From a virus, in IMG/VR virus record IMGVR_UViG_3300025395_000015, positions 1 to 40,367 of that record: 40,367 nucleotides of DNA; one strand, given 5' to 3'. The notes beneath the pieces are model-generated. The model was not told where the DNA came from, did not search any database, and was given only the letters and a program-made list of their open reading frames with translations. This document shows, piece after piece, positions 30,080-37,973 of this stretch. The position numbers and the translations under genes were made by a program. How positions within the stretch are numbered: the first letter of the stretch is position 1; every line of letters starts with the position of its first letter.

Positions 30080-30265
30080 ATGAAAATTATAAAGAAAGGC
30101 AGATTACCGAAGGATGTGAAGTATAGGGGGAGTTGTCAGGATTGTTGTTGTGAGGTTGAGTGTGATGGGCTTGAAGTGGCAATAATGGTTGATCGTGATT
30201 CTCCTAATGGTGCGAGGTATGTAAAATGTCCTGAATGTGGGAGGGAACATTTATGGGTAAGATAG
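30080..30265 (+). CDS. Zinc-ribbon-like small protein, 61 aa
   Basis: CQDCCCEVEC and CPECGREH supply two cysteine pairs for a zinc ribbon. The N-terminus is basic (KIIKKGRLPKDVKYRG). The pattern resembles short phage zinc-binding proteins with RGSCxxCxxEVEC near the start. Confidence 0.65.
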   Translation: MKIIKKGRLPKDVKYRGSCQDCCCEVECDGLEVAIMVDRDSPNGARYVKCPECGREHLWVR

Positions 30266-30315
30266 TATGATGCGTGGGAGGATAGTTCGCCGTTACAATA
30301 CTGAAAAAATATTTG

Positions 30316-30342
30316 TTGACATTTTTAGAATTTTGGTATAGG
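30316..30342 (+). promoter_or_regulatory. Early promoter, GGTATAG class
   Basis: TTGACA, 15-nt spacer ending TTTTGG, TATAGG, 10 nt, ATG at 30353. Same class as those at 30722, 31430, 32870 and 40232. Confidence 0.65.
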
Positions 30343-30352
30343 TTTGAAGAAT

Positions 30353-30712
30353 ATGAAAAAAGAATATCCATTGAATGTTGTATTGACGGTTACTACGGGA
30401 CGATTGTTGACTGAGGGAAAGAAGCCGAATGATAACGGAATTGGTGATTTGTATGAAATTATGAATCACATGTTGGATGATAATTTGACTACATTAGCAT
30501 TGCCTTATGGTGGTGAGAAGTGTCGGCCAGTTTTATTGGGGTTGTTTCCTGAATTGAAGGTATATAATTCTGAGAAGGTTTTGGTGATGTTGGATAAGGC
30601 CGTTGAGAAGGGTGGTATGGACGGTATTAAAATTTGGATTAAGAGTGTTCAGAAGAGTTTCCCTGCGATTAAGGATTCGTATGAGATTGAGGGTGGTTGT
30701 GCAAAAAACTGA
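30353..30712 (+). CDS. Conserved phage protein (VTTGRLLT type), 119 aa
   Basis: PLNVVLTVTTGRLLTEGKKP, GDLYEIMNHMLDDNLTTLAL and the later LLGLFPEL fit a widespread uncharacterised phage family (DUF7736-like, from memory). Length is normal. The start follows the promoter; a TTG nine bases earlier would overlap it. Confidence 0.65.
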   Translation: MKKEYPLNVVLTVTTGRLLTEGKKPNDNGIGDLYEIMNHMLDDNLTTLALPYGGEKCRPVLLGLFPELKVYNSEKVLVMLDKAVEKGGMDGIKIWIKSVQKSFPAIKDSYEIEGGCAKN

Positions 30713-30721
30713 AAATAATTG

Positions 30722-30748
30722 TTGACATTTTAGGAATTTTGATATAGA
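30722..30748 (+). promoter_or_regulatory. Early promoter, GATATAG class
   Basis: TTGACA, 15-nt spacer, TATAGA, 9 nt, ATG at 30758. Confidence 0.7.
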
Positions 30749-30757
30749 TTTTAAAGT

Positions 30758-31426
30758 ATGAAAACTAAAAAAGTATTGGTATTAAGAACATGTAATTCGG
30801 AGTTGAAATCATATGGAGGATTTCAATGGAAAGAAAAAGGAATAGTAGAAGCACCAGATTTTAAAGATACTAAAGAATGTGGAAATGGACTTCATGGATT
30901 TCTATGGGGAGAAGGTAATGTATATTTAGCTTCTTGGAATGATACTGATAAATGGCTTGTATGTGAAGTCAATAAGAATGATATTATTGATCTAGGAAAT
31001 AAAGTTAAATTTCCGAAATGTAAAGTTGTATTCTGTGGTAATCGAAAGGAAGCAACGGATTATATTATATCGAATGGAGCACAAGGAAAGGCTGTAATTG
31101 GAGCTTATGTAATTACAGGATATAATGGAACTTCTACATCAGGAGATAATGGAACTTCTACATCAGGAGATAATGGAACTTCTACATCAGGAGATTATGG
31201 AACTTCTACATCAGGAGATAATGGAACTTCTACATCAGGAGATTATGGAACTTCTACATCAGGATATAAAGGAACTTCTACATCAGGATATAATGGAACT
31301 TTGGTTATTAAGTATTTGGATGGAATTCGATATAAGGTAGCAGTAGGGTATGTAGGGGAGAATGGTATTAAGGCGAATGTTCCTTATAAGTTGAATGAAA
31401 AGCATGAATTTGTGGAAGTGAAATAA
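30758..31426 (+). CDS. Phage protein with GTSTSG octapeptide repeats
   Basis: 222 residues. The N-terminal domain (VLRTCNSELKSYGGFQWKEK; ECGNGLHGFLWGEGN) and C-terminal GIRYKVAVGYVGENGIK match a known phage/prophage family with alanine- or serine-rich GTATAG-type repeats (DUF7666-like, from memory). Residues 124-179 are seven repeats of GTSTSGxx, likely a beta solenoid. Each unit is 24 nt and nearly identical at DNA level, suggesting recent expansion. A second copy of the gene begins at 40269 behind the same promoter. Confidence 0.75.
   Translation: MKTKKVLVLRTCNSELKSYGGFQWKEKGIVEAPDFKDTKECGNGLHGFLWGEGNVYLASWNDTDKWLVCEVNKNDIIDLGNKVKFPKCKVVFCGNRKEATDYIISNGAQGKAVIGAYVITGYNGTSTSGDNGTSTSGDNGTSTSGDYGTSTSGDNGTSTSGDYGTSTSGYKGTSTSGYNGTLVIKYLDGIRYKVAVGYVGENGIKANVPYKLNEKHEFVEVK
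31127..31294 (+). repeat. 24-nt tandem repeat, seven units
   Basis: GGAACTTCTACATCAGGAGA plus four variable bases, repeated seven times in frame. Units differ mainly in the last two codons. Confidence 0.9.
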
Positions 31427-31429
31427 TTC

Positions 31430-31456
31430 TTGACATTTTAGAAATTTTGGTATAGA
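31430..31456 (+). promoter_or_regulatory. Early promoter, GGTATAG class
   Basis: TTGACA, 15-nt spacer, TATAGA, 8 nt, ATG at 31465. Confidence 0.7.
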
Positions 31457-31464
31457 TTGTAACC

Positions 31465-32208
31465 ATGAAAACGCACTTAGTATTAAAGAGCAGCAATTCG
31501 AAGGTTGGGAAGATACCGATTACGATTTCTTCTAAAGAAACGTGTCCTATTAGTTGTCCTATGAATAAACGTAAGGGTGGTGGAGGGTGTTATGCTGAGA
31601 ATGGTCCGCAGAACATTTTTTGGACTAAGGTAACTAAAGGGGAGATGGGGAAAGAGTTTAAGGATTTTGTGATTGACATTAAGAATTTGCCGGATGGTCA
31701 ATTATTTCGGCATAATGTTTCAGGTGATTTGTATGGTGATGGAGTGAACATTAACATTTCTAAGCTCTTGCAATTAGTGGTAGCAAGCAAGGGTAAGAAA
31801 GGTTATACTTATACTCATTATACGAACAGTGAGCGTAATATTAAAGCTGTGGCATTTGCTAACAAGAATGGTTTTACTATTAATTTATCTGCGAACAGTA
31901 TATCTCATGCAAACGAATTAGTAGGGAAGGGAAGTCCTGTTGTTTGTGTAGTGCCTTTGGAATATCAGCGTAGGTATTTGAAGGGTGGTGAATGGTTAGA
32001 AACGGAGAACGAGTATAAGATTCGTATGTCATTGAAGCCTATGAAGGTTGCAAAGGGTAATGTAATACAAATATGTCCTGCAACCTATAAGGATAATGTT
32101 TCTTGTGATACATGTCGTTTGTGTCAGAAGTCGAATCGTTCAAGTATTATAGCATTTCCTTCACATGGTACGAATAAGAAATTGGCGGATAAGATTGCGA
32201 ACAGTTAA
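31465..32208 (+). CDS. Conserved phage/plasmid protein with cysteine clusters, 247 aa
   Basis: TCPISCPMNKRKGGGGCYAE (residues about 28-46), LPDGQLFRHNVSGDLYGDGV, GYTYTHYT, GFTINLSANSISHANELV, ICPATYKDNVSCDTCRLC and IIAFPSHGTNKK match a family common on phages and plasmids (DUF7227-like, from memory). The two cysteine clusters suggest a metal or Fe-S site. Function unknown. Confidence 0.75.
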   Translation: MKTHLVLKSSNSKVGKIPITISSKETCPISCPMNKRKGGGGCYAENGPQNIFWTKVTKGEMGKEFKDFVIDIKNLPDGQLFRHNVSGDLYGDGVNINISKLLQLVVASKGKKGYTYTHYTNSERNIKAVAFANKNGFTINLSANSISHANELVGKGSPVVCVVPLEYQRRYLKGGEWLETENEYKIRMSLKPMKVAKGNVIQICPATYKDNVSCDTCRLCQKSNRSSIIAFPSHGTNKKLADKIANS

Positions 32209-32213
32209 ACATT

Positions 32214-32456
32214 ATGAAAACTATTAAAGAAGATCAATTATTTTATTATGATGAGGAAGCAAATTCTGACAAGGTTTACCAAGTATTCCTTTATGAGGTA
32301 GAATTGGGATATATTGTCAATTTTGCTTATGGCCGGAATGGATATGAACTAAAACAAGGAACTAAAACTTCTGATCCTGTTACATTGGAGGAAGCAGAGT
32401 CGATTTATAGTAAGTTGATTGCTTCTAAGGTAAAGAAAGGGTATCAATTAGAATAA
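32214..32456 (+). CDS. WGR-domain-like protein, 80 aa
   Basis: SDKVYQVFLYEVELGYIVNF, then YGRNGYELKQGTKT and the C-terminal SKLIASKVKKGYQ fit the WGR fold, which in PARPs and in small bacterial proteins binds nucleic acid (here YGR in place of WGR). The protein is the WGR domain alone. Confidence 0.75.
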   Translation: MKTIKEDQLFYYDEEANSDKVYQVFLYEVELGYIVNFAYGRNGYELKQGTKTSDPVTLEEAESIYSKLIASKVKKGYQLE

Positions 32457-32461
32457 CTAGT

Positions 32462-32881
32462 ATGTATAAGAAACTTTATTATTGTTTTGATGAGAATGAT
32501 AAGTCAATTTATGGTAATCCTAGATTGATTGAAGCTCAGGATGTGGATGCGATTGGATTCACATTACAATCTTCGGATTTTAGGGGGTATCCAGAGGTTC
32601 AGATTCGAAGGGTATTGTCAGATGATATTAGTAATGATCGTTGGAATGATGATGGTCGGCCTCCTACGGTATTAGGGTCAATTATTAATCCTCATATTGA
32701 ATTTCATGAAAGAGGAATTACATTGATTGGTATTGAATCTCCTAATTTGATTGTTGCAGGATTGATTTTAGAACCTTATAATACTCTTTCTAATGGTATT
32801 CGGAATATTAGGAATTCTCGAAAACCAGACTTTTATAACTTTTCAAATTTACATTCCCAAAGAATTGTATTGACATTCTAG
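32462..32881 (+). CDS. Protein of unknown function, 139 aa
   Basis: KKLYYCFDENDKSIYGNPRL onward; beta-rich with a central GRPPTVLGSIINPHIEFHE. Its 3' end encodes RIVLTF through the -35 box of the next promoter, so gene and promoter overlap by 12 nt. No family recognised. Confidence 0.6.
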   Translation: MYKKLYYCFDENDKSIYGNPRLIEAQDVDAIGFTLQSSDFRGYPEVQIRRVLSDDISNDRWNDDGRPPTVLGSIINPHIEFHERGITLIGIESPNLIVAGLILEPYNTLSNGIRNIRNSRKPDFYNFSNLHSQRIVLTF

Positions 32882-32896
32882 AAATTTTGGTATAGA
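32870..32896 (+). promoter_or_regulatory. Early promoter, GGTATAG class, inside upstream gene end
   Basis: TTGACA, 15-nt spacer, TATAGA, 10 nt, ATG at 32907. The -35 is coding sequence of the previous gene. Confidence 0.7.
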
Positions 32897-32906
32897 TTTT
32901 AAACCT

Positions 32907-33128
32907 ATGAAAATGAAATATAAGCATTATCAATTTGAGTATTCTTTGGATTATTCTGGTGGGGATTATGATGGAGTTGGGGACTTTGCGTATGTTCCTG
33001 TTGAATTGGCGGATAAGATTGGTGAGGAGGAAGCGTTTGAGAAAGTAACTGGTATTAATCCTATTCACATTATCTTTTATACAACGGATGAAGTATATGA
33101 TGCGGATGGGGATTTGATGGAGGAATAA
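32907..33128 (+). CDS. Small acidic protein, 73 aa
   Basis: KYKHYQFEYSLDYSGGDYDG and DEVYDADGDLMEE; acidic, no family recognised. The next small gene starts one base after its stop. Confidence 0.6.
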   Translation: MKMKYKHYQFEYSLDYSGGDYDGVGDFAYVPVELADKIGEEEAFEKVTGINPIHIIFYTTDEVYDADGDLMEE

Positions 33129-33129
33129 T

Positions 33130-33225
33130 ATGGATAACATTCAAGATAAACAACCTAAGAATACCGTAATTGAACTTGATGGAACCACGTATTATTACAC
33201 TGGTGAAACGGCAAGAGTTGGATAA
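33130..33225 (+). CDS. Small protein, possibly truncated, 31 aa
   Basis: DNIQDKQPKNTVIELDGTTY, then YYTGETARVG. The sequence looks like the start of a longer beta protein. A remnant-like frame ends 376 nt downstream, so this may be the 5' part of a split gene. Confidence 0.4.
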   Translation: MDNIQDKQPKNTVIELDGTTYYYTGETARVG

Positions 33226-33502
33226 AATATAGAATTTTATCCTTTGAAGTGGAATGAGGGACTCTACGCTCCTCATTAGAACATGTAATTAAACATTAAT
33301 TCTATATAAATCATATTTTATTACAATTTATAGCCTATAAATCATTTTAAATTTATATGATAAACAGTGAACCTCACCTACTTTTATCTTTAAAACTCTT
33401 TATACCCTCAACCTACTTGTCTGATTAAGTTAAAAATATTTATCTCCAAGATAATAAAAATCAATCGTTTTCTTCTTTATTCTACATCTTTTATTAAATT
33501 AC
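33226..33502. other. AT-rich non-coding stretch with one hairpin
   Basis: No gene is supported. AATGAGG (33253-33259) pairs with CCTCATT (33271-33277). It is not followed by a T-run, so it is a poor terminator. The rest is AT-rich, with repeated ATAAAT motifs. It may be inserted sequence between two gene fragments. Confidence 0.4.
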
Positions 33503-33601
33503 AGAAGACTGAATGATACTGATGAATTAGTATTTAAGTTTGAACCTAATACGATTCCTATTTGGGTTGATGAAAAGGGGAAAGTGAGGAGTCAATATTA
33601 A
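33503..33601 (+). pseudogene. Possible 3' gene remnant
   Basis: Without a start codon, the frame reads RRLNDTDELVFKFEPNTIPI, then WVDEKGKVRSQY and a stop four bases before the next ATG. It looks like real coding sequence and could be the other half of the gene beginning at 33130. Low certainty. Confidence 0.35.
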
Positions 33602-33605
33602 AATT

Positions 33606-34244
33606 ATGAATAAACAAAATGAAACTAATAACACTTATGCGGATATAGTAAATGAATTGCAACGAAGTTACGATTTCTTTATTGATTACTATGGATTGGA
33701 CAAGGATAAGTTTGTAAATGTAATGATATGTGTAATGAACTCTGGAAGGCGCGAAGCATTAGGTTGGCATCGTAAAGATTCTTGGGTGGATTCAGAAGGT
33801 AAGACACATACGGAATTGAATATCTGTGCGGATTACCTGGATAGAGATGTTGAAGAAATTTTAGAGACATTACTACATGAAACTGCCCATCTGAAAAACT
33901 CTATTGCAGGTATTTCCGATTGCACTTCTACACAATATCACAATAAGAAATTTAAAAATAGTGCGGAGTCTTTAGGTTTGGTAGTAGAGAAGATGGGTAA
34001 TAAAGGATATGCACTGACAAAATTGGGGGATGAAGCTAAAAAGGCAATCACTGCTTTGAAGCCTAACAGGGAAGTATATCGGTTTAATCGACTAAGCAGC
34101 AAAGGTAGTGGTAAGACTGCTAGTAAGTATCTCGCAATTTTTATCTCGAATACCTATGAGGAGAAAATTGATGCTGCTTGCGAACAGTCTGGTAAAAATC
34201 GGAAATCTCTCGTGGAAGGATTAATTGATGATTATTTGAACTAG
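33606..34244 (+). CDS. SprT-like zinc metallopeptidase-type protein
   Basis: 212 residues. LETLLHETAHLKN (87-99) has the HExxH site (H91, E92, H95). DCTSTQYHNKKFKNSAESLG carries the third ligand candidate H112, as in SprT-like proteins. The C-terminal ~40 residues (KYLAIFISNTYEEKIDAACE) look like a small ribbon-helix-helix-like addition. Eukaryotic relatives cleave DNA-protein crosslinks; the phage role is unknown. No clear promoter is seen; it follows a probable gene remnant. Confidence 0.75.
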   Translation: MNKQNETNNTYADIVNELQRSYDFFIDYYGLDKDKFVNVMICVMNSGRREALGWHRKDSWVDSEGKTHTELNICADYLDRDVEEILETLLHETAHLKNSIAGISDCTSTQYHNKKFKNSAESLGLVVEKMGNKGYALTKLGDEAKKAITALKPNREVYRFNRLSSKGSGKTASKYLAIFISNTYEEKIDAACEQSGKNRKSLVEGLIDDYLN

Positions 34245-34251
34245 AAAGAAT

Positions 34252-34280
34252 TTGACAAAACACAAAAAATAATATATAAA
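34252..34280 (+). promoter_or_regulatory. Early-type promoter, leaderless spacing
   Basis: TTGACA, 17-nt spacer, TATAAA, then 6 nt to the ATG at 34287. Confidence 0.7.
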
Positions 34281-34286
34281 AACAAC

Positions 34287-34478
34287 ATGCGAAACATAAT
34301 TATAGATCAACTATTGGATTTGGTATCAGAAACAATTGAACCATCACTTCGGGAAATACCTTTCAAAAGCGTTCAAGAAGTTAAATATGCGTTGAATTAC
34401 TTGGCAGAAGAGATTGAAAATGTTGATCCTGATTTGCTATTCATGGAACTTACTGATGGGGTTTATGAGGAAGAATAA
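34287..34478 (+). CDS. Small acidic helical protein, 63 aa
   Basis: RNIIIDQLLDLVSETIEPSL, then an acidic tail (DPDLLFMELTDGVYEEE). Family not recognised. It has its own promoter and is followed by a terminator about 70 nt downstream. Confidence 0.6.
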   Translation: MRNIIIDQLLDLVSETIEPSLREIPFKSVQEVKYALNYLAEEIENVDPDLLFMELTDGVYEEE

Positions 34479-34544
34479 TACAGAGTTTTTTCTCCAACCA
34501 TTTTTTTCTCTGACATAACTTAGAAAAATACACAACGAAACATC

Positions 34545-34582
34545 ATTGCATCTTGTTTTATTACAGGATGCAATTTTTTTCT
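34545..34582 (+). terminator. Rho-independent terminator
   Basis: ATTGCATCTTG pairs with CAGGATGCAAT (one G-T pair, 8-nt loop) and is followed by a run of T. It ends the early transcripts coming from the left. Confidence 0.8.
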
Positions 34583-34668
34583 TTGAATTTCTTTAGAGTA
34601 TTTCTCGGACTAAAAAACCTACCAGAAATCCTCTAGAAACTCAATAGAAAAATAAAAAACAATTCTCT

Positions 34669-34698
34669 TGACAAAAGCGTATAAAATATGGTAAAGTA
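34669..34698 (+). promoter_or_regulatory. Promoter of putative ncRNA 2
   Basis: TTGACA, 18-nt spacer, TAAAGT preceded by TGG (extended -10). The surrounding sequence matches the promoter at 29196. Confidence 0.55.
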
Positions 34699-34704
34699 AG
34701 TAAA

Positions 34705-34797
34705 AGGGATTTTTTTAGAAGAGATATGTACAAGTTCGCTGTATGATAATCGGCTGGCTTTCGCTTCGATGATTAAAGAATACCAAATCTCATCGAA
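34705..34797 (+). ncRNA. Putative small RNA 2
   Basis: Homologous to the locus at 29231 (GTTCGCTGTATGATAATCGG against GTTCGGTGTATAATAATCAG). TTCGATGA at 34765-34772 pairs with TCATCGAA at 34790-34797. Only a six-codon frame is present, so a coding role is unlikely. The ends are unknown. Confidence 0.35.
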
Positions 34798-34844
34798 AAT
34801 TGCAAGGATTATTTTTTTTAAAAAATGTCTTGCAAAATTTGATA

Positions 34845-35858
34845 TTAAAGTATAGTTTTTTGAAATTCTAAGGCATCCTCAAAGGTATCAAACAATTTAG
34901 ATATTCTTTTGGGTTTGTTTCTTACTCTGTATCTAGTCTTACCATTAGTAGAAACATAAGAGCTAATATACTTAGGATATTGAAATTTCTCCTCCATAGT
35001 TTTAGGAGGAGTATACGCAGGAGAAAGATAATCGATATTAGGAAAGTTTAATTCTCCTCCTATGTTATTTGTGAGTCTAATATAATCTGCCATTTCCGCC
35101 GCTTCTTCTTCTAATGCAAATGTTCCTTTCTTATATTTCTTTTGTTTGTATATTATTGCTGCTGTCCATCTATCAACAAATTTTTCGTAAAGTGCTCCTT
35201 TGTATTTAGATTTACGTTTTGGTATGAGTAACGGCCTTTGTGTATCTTTAATAGTTCCTGATTTATATTGTTCTAAGTTCTCTGGAAAATTCATTAATTG
35301 TATTGCAATTGATTCATTAAACAATTCTAATAATTTTATATCTCTACCGATAGCAGCATATTTATCAGTTTCGTATCTCTTTTGACATATCTTTTTACCA
35401 TTAAAAGTAATAGAATATGACCACAATCGTTTTTCCATTAAATAATGAACACCAATATATACAGTTTTCATAATAGAACTTCCTTTTTTTAAACATCCAT
35501 TAATTTTATTGCGTTTAATAGATTCTACCAATTTCACTTTAGTATCTTCTGATATAATCATATTATCTTCTGCATCTCCATATTGAATATTATATCCTAT
35601 ATTTTTATCAGTAGAGTTGTAATGTTTTATCCAATAGTATTCTTTACGTTTTAATTCTGATAATGTTGTTGCGGTATCAATTTGTATTATTTCGAAATTA
35701 TCCACTCCATACTTTCGTATTGATCTACTAATACAAGTATCTGTTTTTCTGGTTAATGCTGTAGTTTTATGCCCATTCCACCGAGAATTTAGTTTGTTTT
35801 TAGTTTTCCCGATATAGATTTTTCCATTGACTTTATTTGTGATTTTATATATGATCAT
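34845..35858 (-). CDS. GIY-YIG homing endonuclease with AP2-like repeats
   Basis: 337 residues. The N-terminal GIY-YIG domain has IYKITNKVNGKIYIGKT (3-19), R26 and downstream RKYGVDNFEI. Three AP2-type DNA-binding repeats follow: YIGVHYLMEKRLWSYSITFN..., YKGALYEKFVDRWTAAIIYK... and a degenerate third at the C-terminus (RYRVRNKPKRISKLFDTFED). GATAAGTA, one mismatch from the late box, lies 5 nt before the ATG; T4 I-TevI is also late-expressed. It sits directly upstream of rIIA on the opposite strand. Confidence 0.88.
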   Translation of the reverse strand: MIIYKITNKVNGKIYIGKTKNKLNSRWNGHKTTALTRKTDTCISRSIRKYGVDNFEIIQIDTATTLSELKRKEYYWIKHYNSTDKNIGYNIQYGDAEDNMIISEDTKVKLVESIKRNKINGCLKKGSSIMKTVYIGVHYLMEKRLWSYSITFNGKKICQKRYETDKYAAIGRDIKLLELFNESIAIQLMNFPENLEQYKSGTIKDTQRPLLIPKRKSKYKGALYEKFVDRWTAAIIYKQKKYKKGTFALEEEAAEMADYIRLTNNIGGELNFPNIDYLSPAYTPPKTMEEKFQYPKYISSYVSTNGKTRYRVRNKPKRISKLFDTFEDALEFQKTIL

Positions 35859-35863
35859 GATAT

Positions 35864-35871
35864 TACTTATC
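35864..35871 (-). promoter_or_regulatory. Possible late promoter of GIY-YIG gene
   Basis: GATAAGTA, 5 nt before the ATG; one mismatch from GATAAATA, with the usual spacing. Confidence 0.35.
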
Positions 35872-35922
35872 TAGGATTTTTAGGAATTGGAAATAAAAAT
35901 TCAAAATTATCAAAAATAATTC

Positions 35923-35951
35923 TTGCAATTTTTCAAACTCCATGATACCTT
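35923..35951 (+). promoter_or_regulatory. Early-type promoter of rIIA
   Basis: TTGCAA, 17-nt spacer, TACCTT preceded by TGA (extended -10), then 9 nt to the ATG. Confidence 0.5.
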
Positions 35952-35960
35952 GTTTGCACC

Positions 35961-37970
35961 ATGAAACTACAAACACCTACAAACACAGTTGAAATGCTTG
36001 GCACAACCGAGCAATCTTCGTTCAAAATCAAAGCATCTAGAAAGGCTTTCAAGATTCTTTCTGATTTGTATTCAGATAAACCATTGGCAATCGTTCGTGA
36101 AATTGGCACTAATGCTGCGGATTCTCACGTTATGGCAGGAAAAGCCGATGTCCCTTTCCATATTCACCTTCCGAATTCTCTTGAACCGTGGATTGAAATA
36201 CGTGATTTTGGAACAGGAATTGCGCATGATGATATTTACAACATCTATACTGTATATTTTTCATCTACTAAAGATAAAAGAAACGATCAGGTAGGGTGCC
36301 TCGGCCTGGGCAATAAATCGGGGTTCTGTTATACTGATAGCTTCACTATAACGTCTATTTTCAATGGAGAAAAACGTATTTACAATATGTTCTTTAGTGA
36401 AAATGATGAACCTTCTGTTGCTCTAATGTCAGAAGAAATTACTGATGAGAGTAATGGATTAACATTTCAAATGGCAGTTAAATACCAAGATTTTTATACG
36501 TTTGCTGATGCGGTTAAACGTGCTTTCCGATTCTTTAAAGTTAAGCCTACTATCTCTGGTGGTAATATTGTATGGAATGAAGATAAAATCTCATTCTCTG
36601 GCGAAGGATGGGAGTCTTATGAAAACATGGAGCAAGGTAAAGCGTATGCAATCCAAGGTGGTGTTGCATATCCTATTGATATTTACAAGCTGGATAGCAA
36701 ATACTATGATATGGTAAATCATGGGGGCTTTGCCACTTATTTTGAAATGGGCACAATTGATTTCACTCCTTCTCGTGAAGCGTTGTCTTATGATGATGCG
36801 ACTATTAAGGCATTGAATGATAAGTTTGAATTTATCTCTATGGATTTCACTAAGCAATTGTCTAAGACTATTGAGGATAAGGAGAATTTGTATGAGGCGT
36901 TGAAAGCGGTTTATACTATTCAAACTAAATTTAGTTTCCTTGTGCGAACGATTAAGCAGAATGATTATATTTGGAATGGTATTGATGTATCTTTCCCGGT
37001 TAAGTTTCTGCGTAATGCTTCTATGAATGGTAATGTTAATCATTATTATCGTAATTGGGGACGTAAGATTCGTGTTGATAGTGATATTAGCTTTAAGTCT
37101 ACGTGGTATTTTGATGATTTGAAGCGGGGTGGTATCAATCGTATTAAGCGTTGGGTGAAAGATACTGATAAGGATGCGGTATATTTTGATTCTACTGCTT
37201 ATGCTGCTTTGCTTGCGATTGGTATTCCTGCTGAATGTTTCCTTGCTACTTCTACGTTGCCTTCCTTGGCTCGTAATAGTAGTGGTGGTTCTACTGCTAC
37301 TCCAAAAGCATCTACGGAGATTACCTTGTATCTTATGGGTGGACGTAGTTGGAAGAATAATTGGATTCCTGAGACTTACGATACTACTGTTTCTGGATTG
37401 CCTAAGTTTTATATGGTTCGGGGTGAAGGATATTCTTGGGATTTCAAGATTTCTCATGATATGCTTAATCGTTCTATTACTGATAAAAGCGGATTGAAGG
37501 ATTTTATTTCTGCTTTGGGCTTCAATGATAACGATATTTGTCTTTGCAGTAAGCGGAATGAAGCGAAGATGATTGCGGCTGGTAGTATCAATTTCCAAAA
37601 GTATGTGGATGATAACATTGCAAACTTTGGTGTAGTGGATGTGGAAGCGGTATTGACTGCTCGTAAGTATAATGGTGAAACTTATTATTTTAATCGGATT
37701 AGTAATAGTATCTTCTGGAATGAACTATCTGACACTAACCCTGTTAAGGAATTCATCATTAAGGTTAATGAAATTAATGATAGTGTTGCGAAGCGTCATG
37801 CTATTATTGATTACATTAAGTTTGATGAATCGAAGTTTACGCCTATGGTATTTTCTACGGATTGTCCTATTACTAAGATTATTTTTGATAAGATTTGTAG
37901 TTGGGATGCTACGGATGTTTTGAAACTTCTGATTGCATTGGAAAAGAAAAATGCGGAAATGGGAAAATAA
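35961..37970 (+). CDS. rIIA: rIIA-like protein with GHKL ATPase domain
   Basis: 669 residues, close to T4 rIIA in size. The N-terminal GHKL/HSP90-type ATP site is clear: VREIGTNAADSH (N51, D54), IRDFGTGIAHDD (D82, G84, G86) and GCLGLGNKSGF (112-122). The long C-terminal part is family-specific. In T4, rIIA and rIIB are early membrane-associated proteins involved in lysis inhibition phenotypes and in growth on lambda rex lysogens; the biochemical activity is not settled. It is followed by rIIB, as in T4. Confidence 0.88.
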   Translation: MKLQTPTNTVEMLGTTEQSSFKIKASRKAFKILSDLYSDKPLAIVREIGTNAADSHVMAGKADVPFHIHLPNSLEPWIEIRDFGTGIAHDDIYNIYTVYFSSTKDKRNDQVGCLGLGNKSGFCYTDSFTITSIFNGEKRIYNMFFSENDEPSVALMSEEITDESNGLTFQMAVKYQDFYTFADAVKRAFRFFKVKPTISGGNIVWNEDKISFSGEGWESYENMEQGKAYAIQGGVAYPIDIYKLDSKYYDMVNHGGFATYFEMGTIDFTPSREALSYDDATIKALNDKFEFISMDFTKQLSKTIEDKENLYEALKAVYTIQTKFSFLVRTIKQNDYIWNGIDVSFPVKFLRNASMNGNVNHYYRNWGRKIRVDSDISFKSTWYFDDLKRGGINRIKRWVKDTDKDAVYFDSTAYAALLAIGIPAECFLATSTLPSLARNSSGGSTATPKASTEITLYLMGGRSWKNNWIPETYDTTVSGLPKFYMVRGEGYSWDFKISHDMLNRSITDKSGLKDFISALGFNDNDICLCSKRNEAKMIAAGSINFQKYVDDNIANFGVVDVEAVLTARKYNGETYYFNRISNSIFWNELSDTNPVKEFIIKVNEINDSVAKRHAIIDYIKFDESKFTPMVFSTDCPITKIIFDKICSWDATDVLKLLIALEKKNAEMGK

Positions 37971-37973
37971 TCG

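Larger units (their letters stand above)
34479..34844. other. Non-coding region: terminator, ncRNA-like locus, promoter relic
   Basis: No gene is seen. It holds T-run/CTCT elements near 34486 and 34501, the terminator at 34545, a promoter at 34669 with a possible RNA, and a relic of the TTGCAA promoter module at 34799-34835 that now leads only into the 3' end of the GIY-YIG gene. Confidence 0.55.

Noticed and set aside
31125-31340. Frame encoding repeated MELLHQEI
   Set aside because: The 24-nt repeat length is a multiple of three, so all frames stay open across it. The GTSTSG frame continues into conserved domains on both sides and this one does not.
33226-33502. Group I intron in a split gene
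   Set aside because: I could not find P, Q, R, S-like core segments or a splice-compatible exon junction in the 280 bases.
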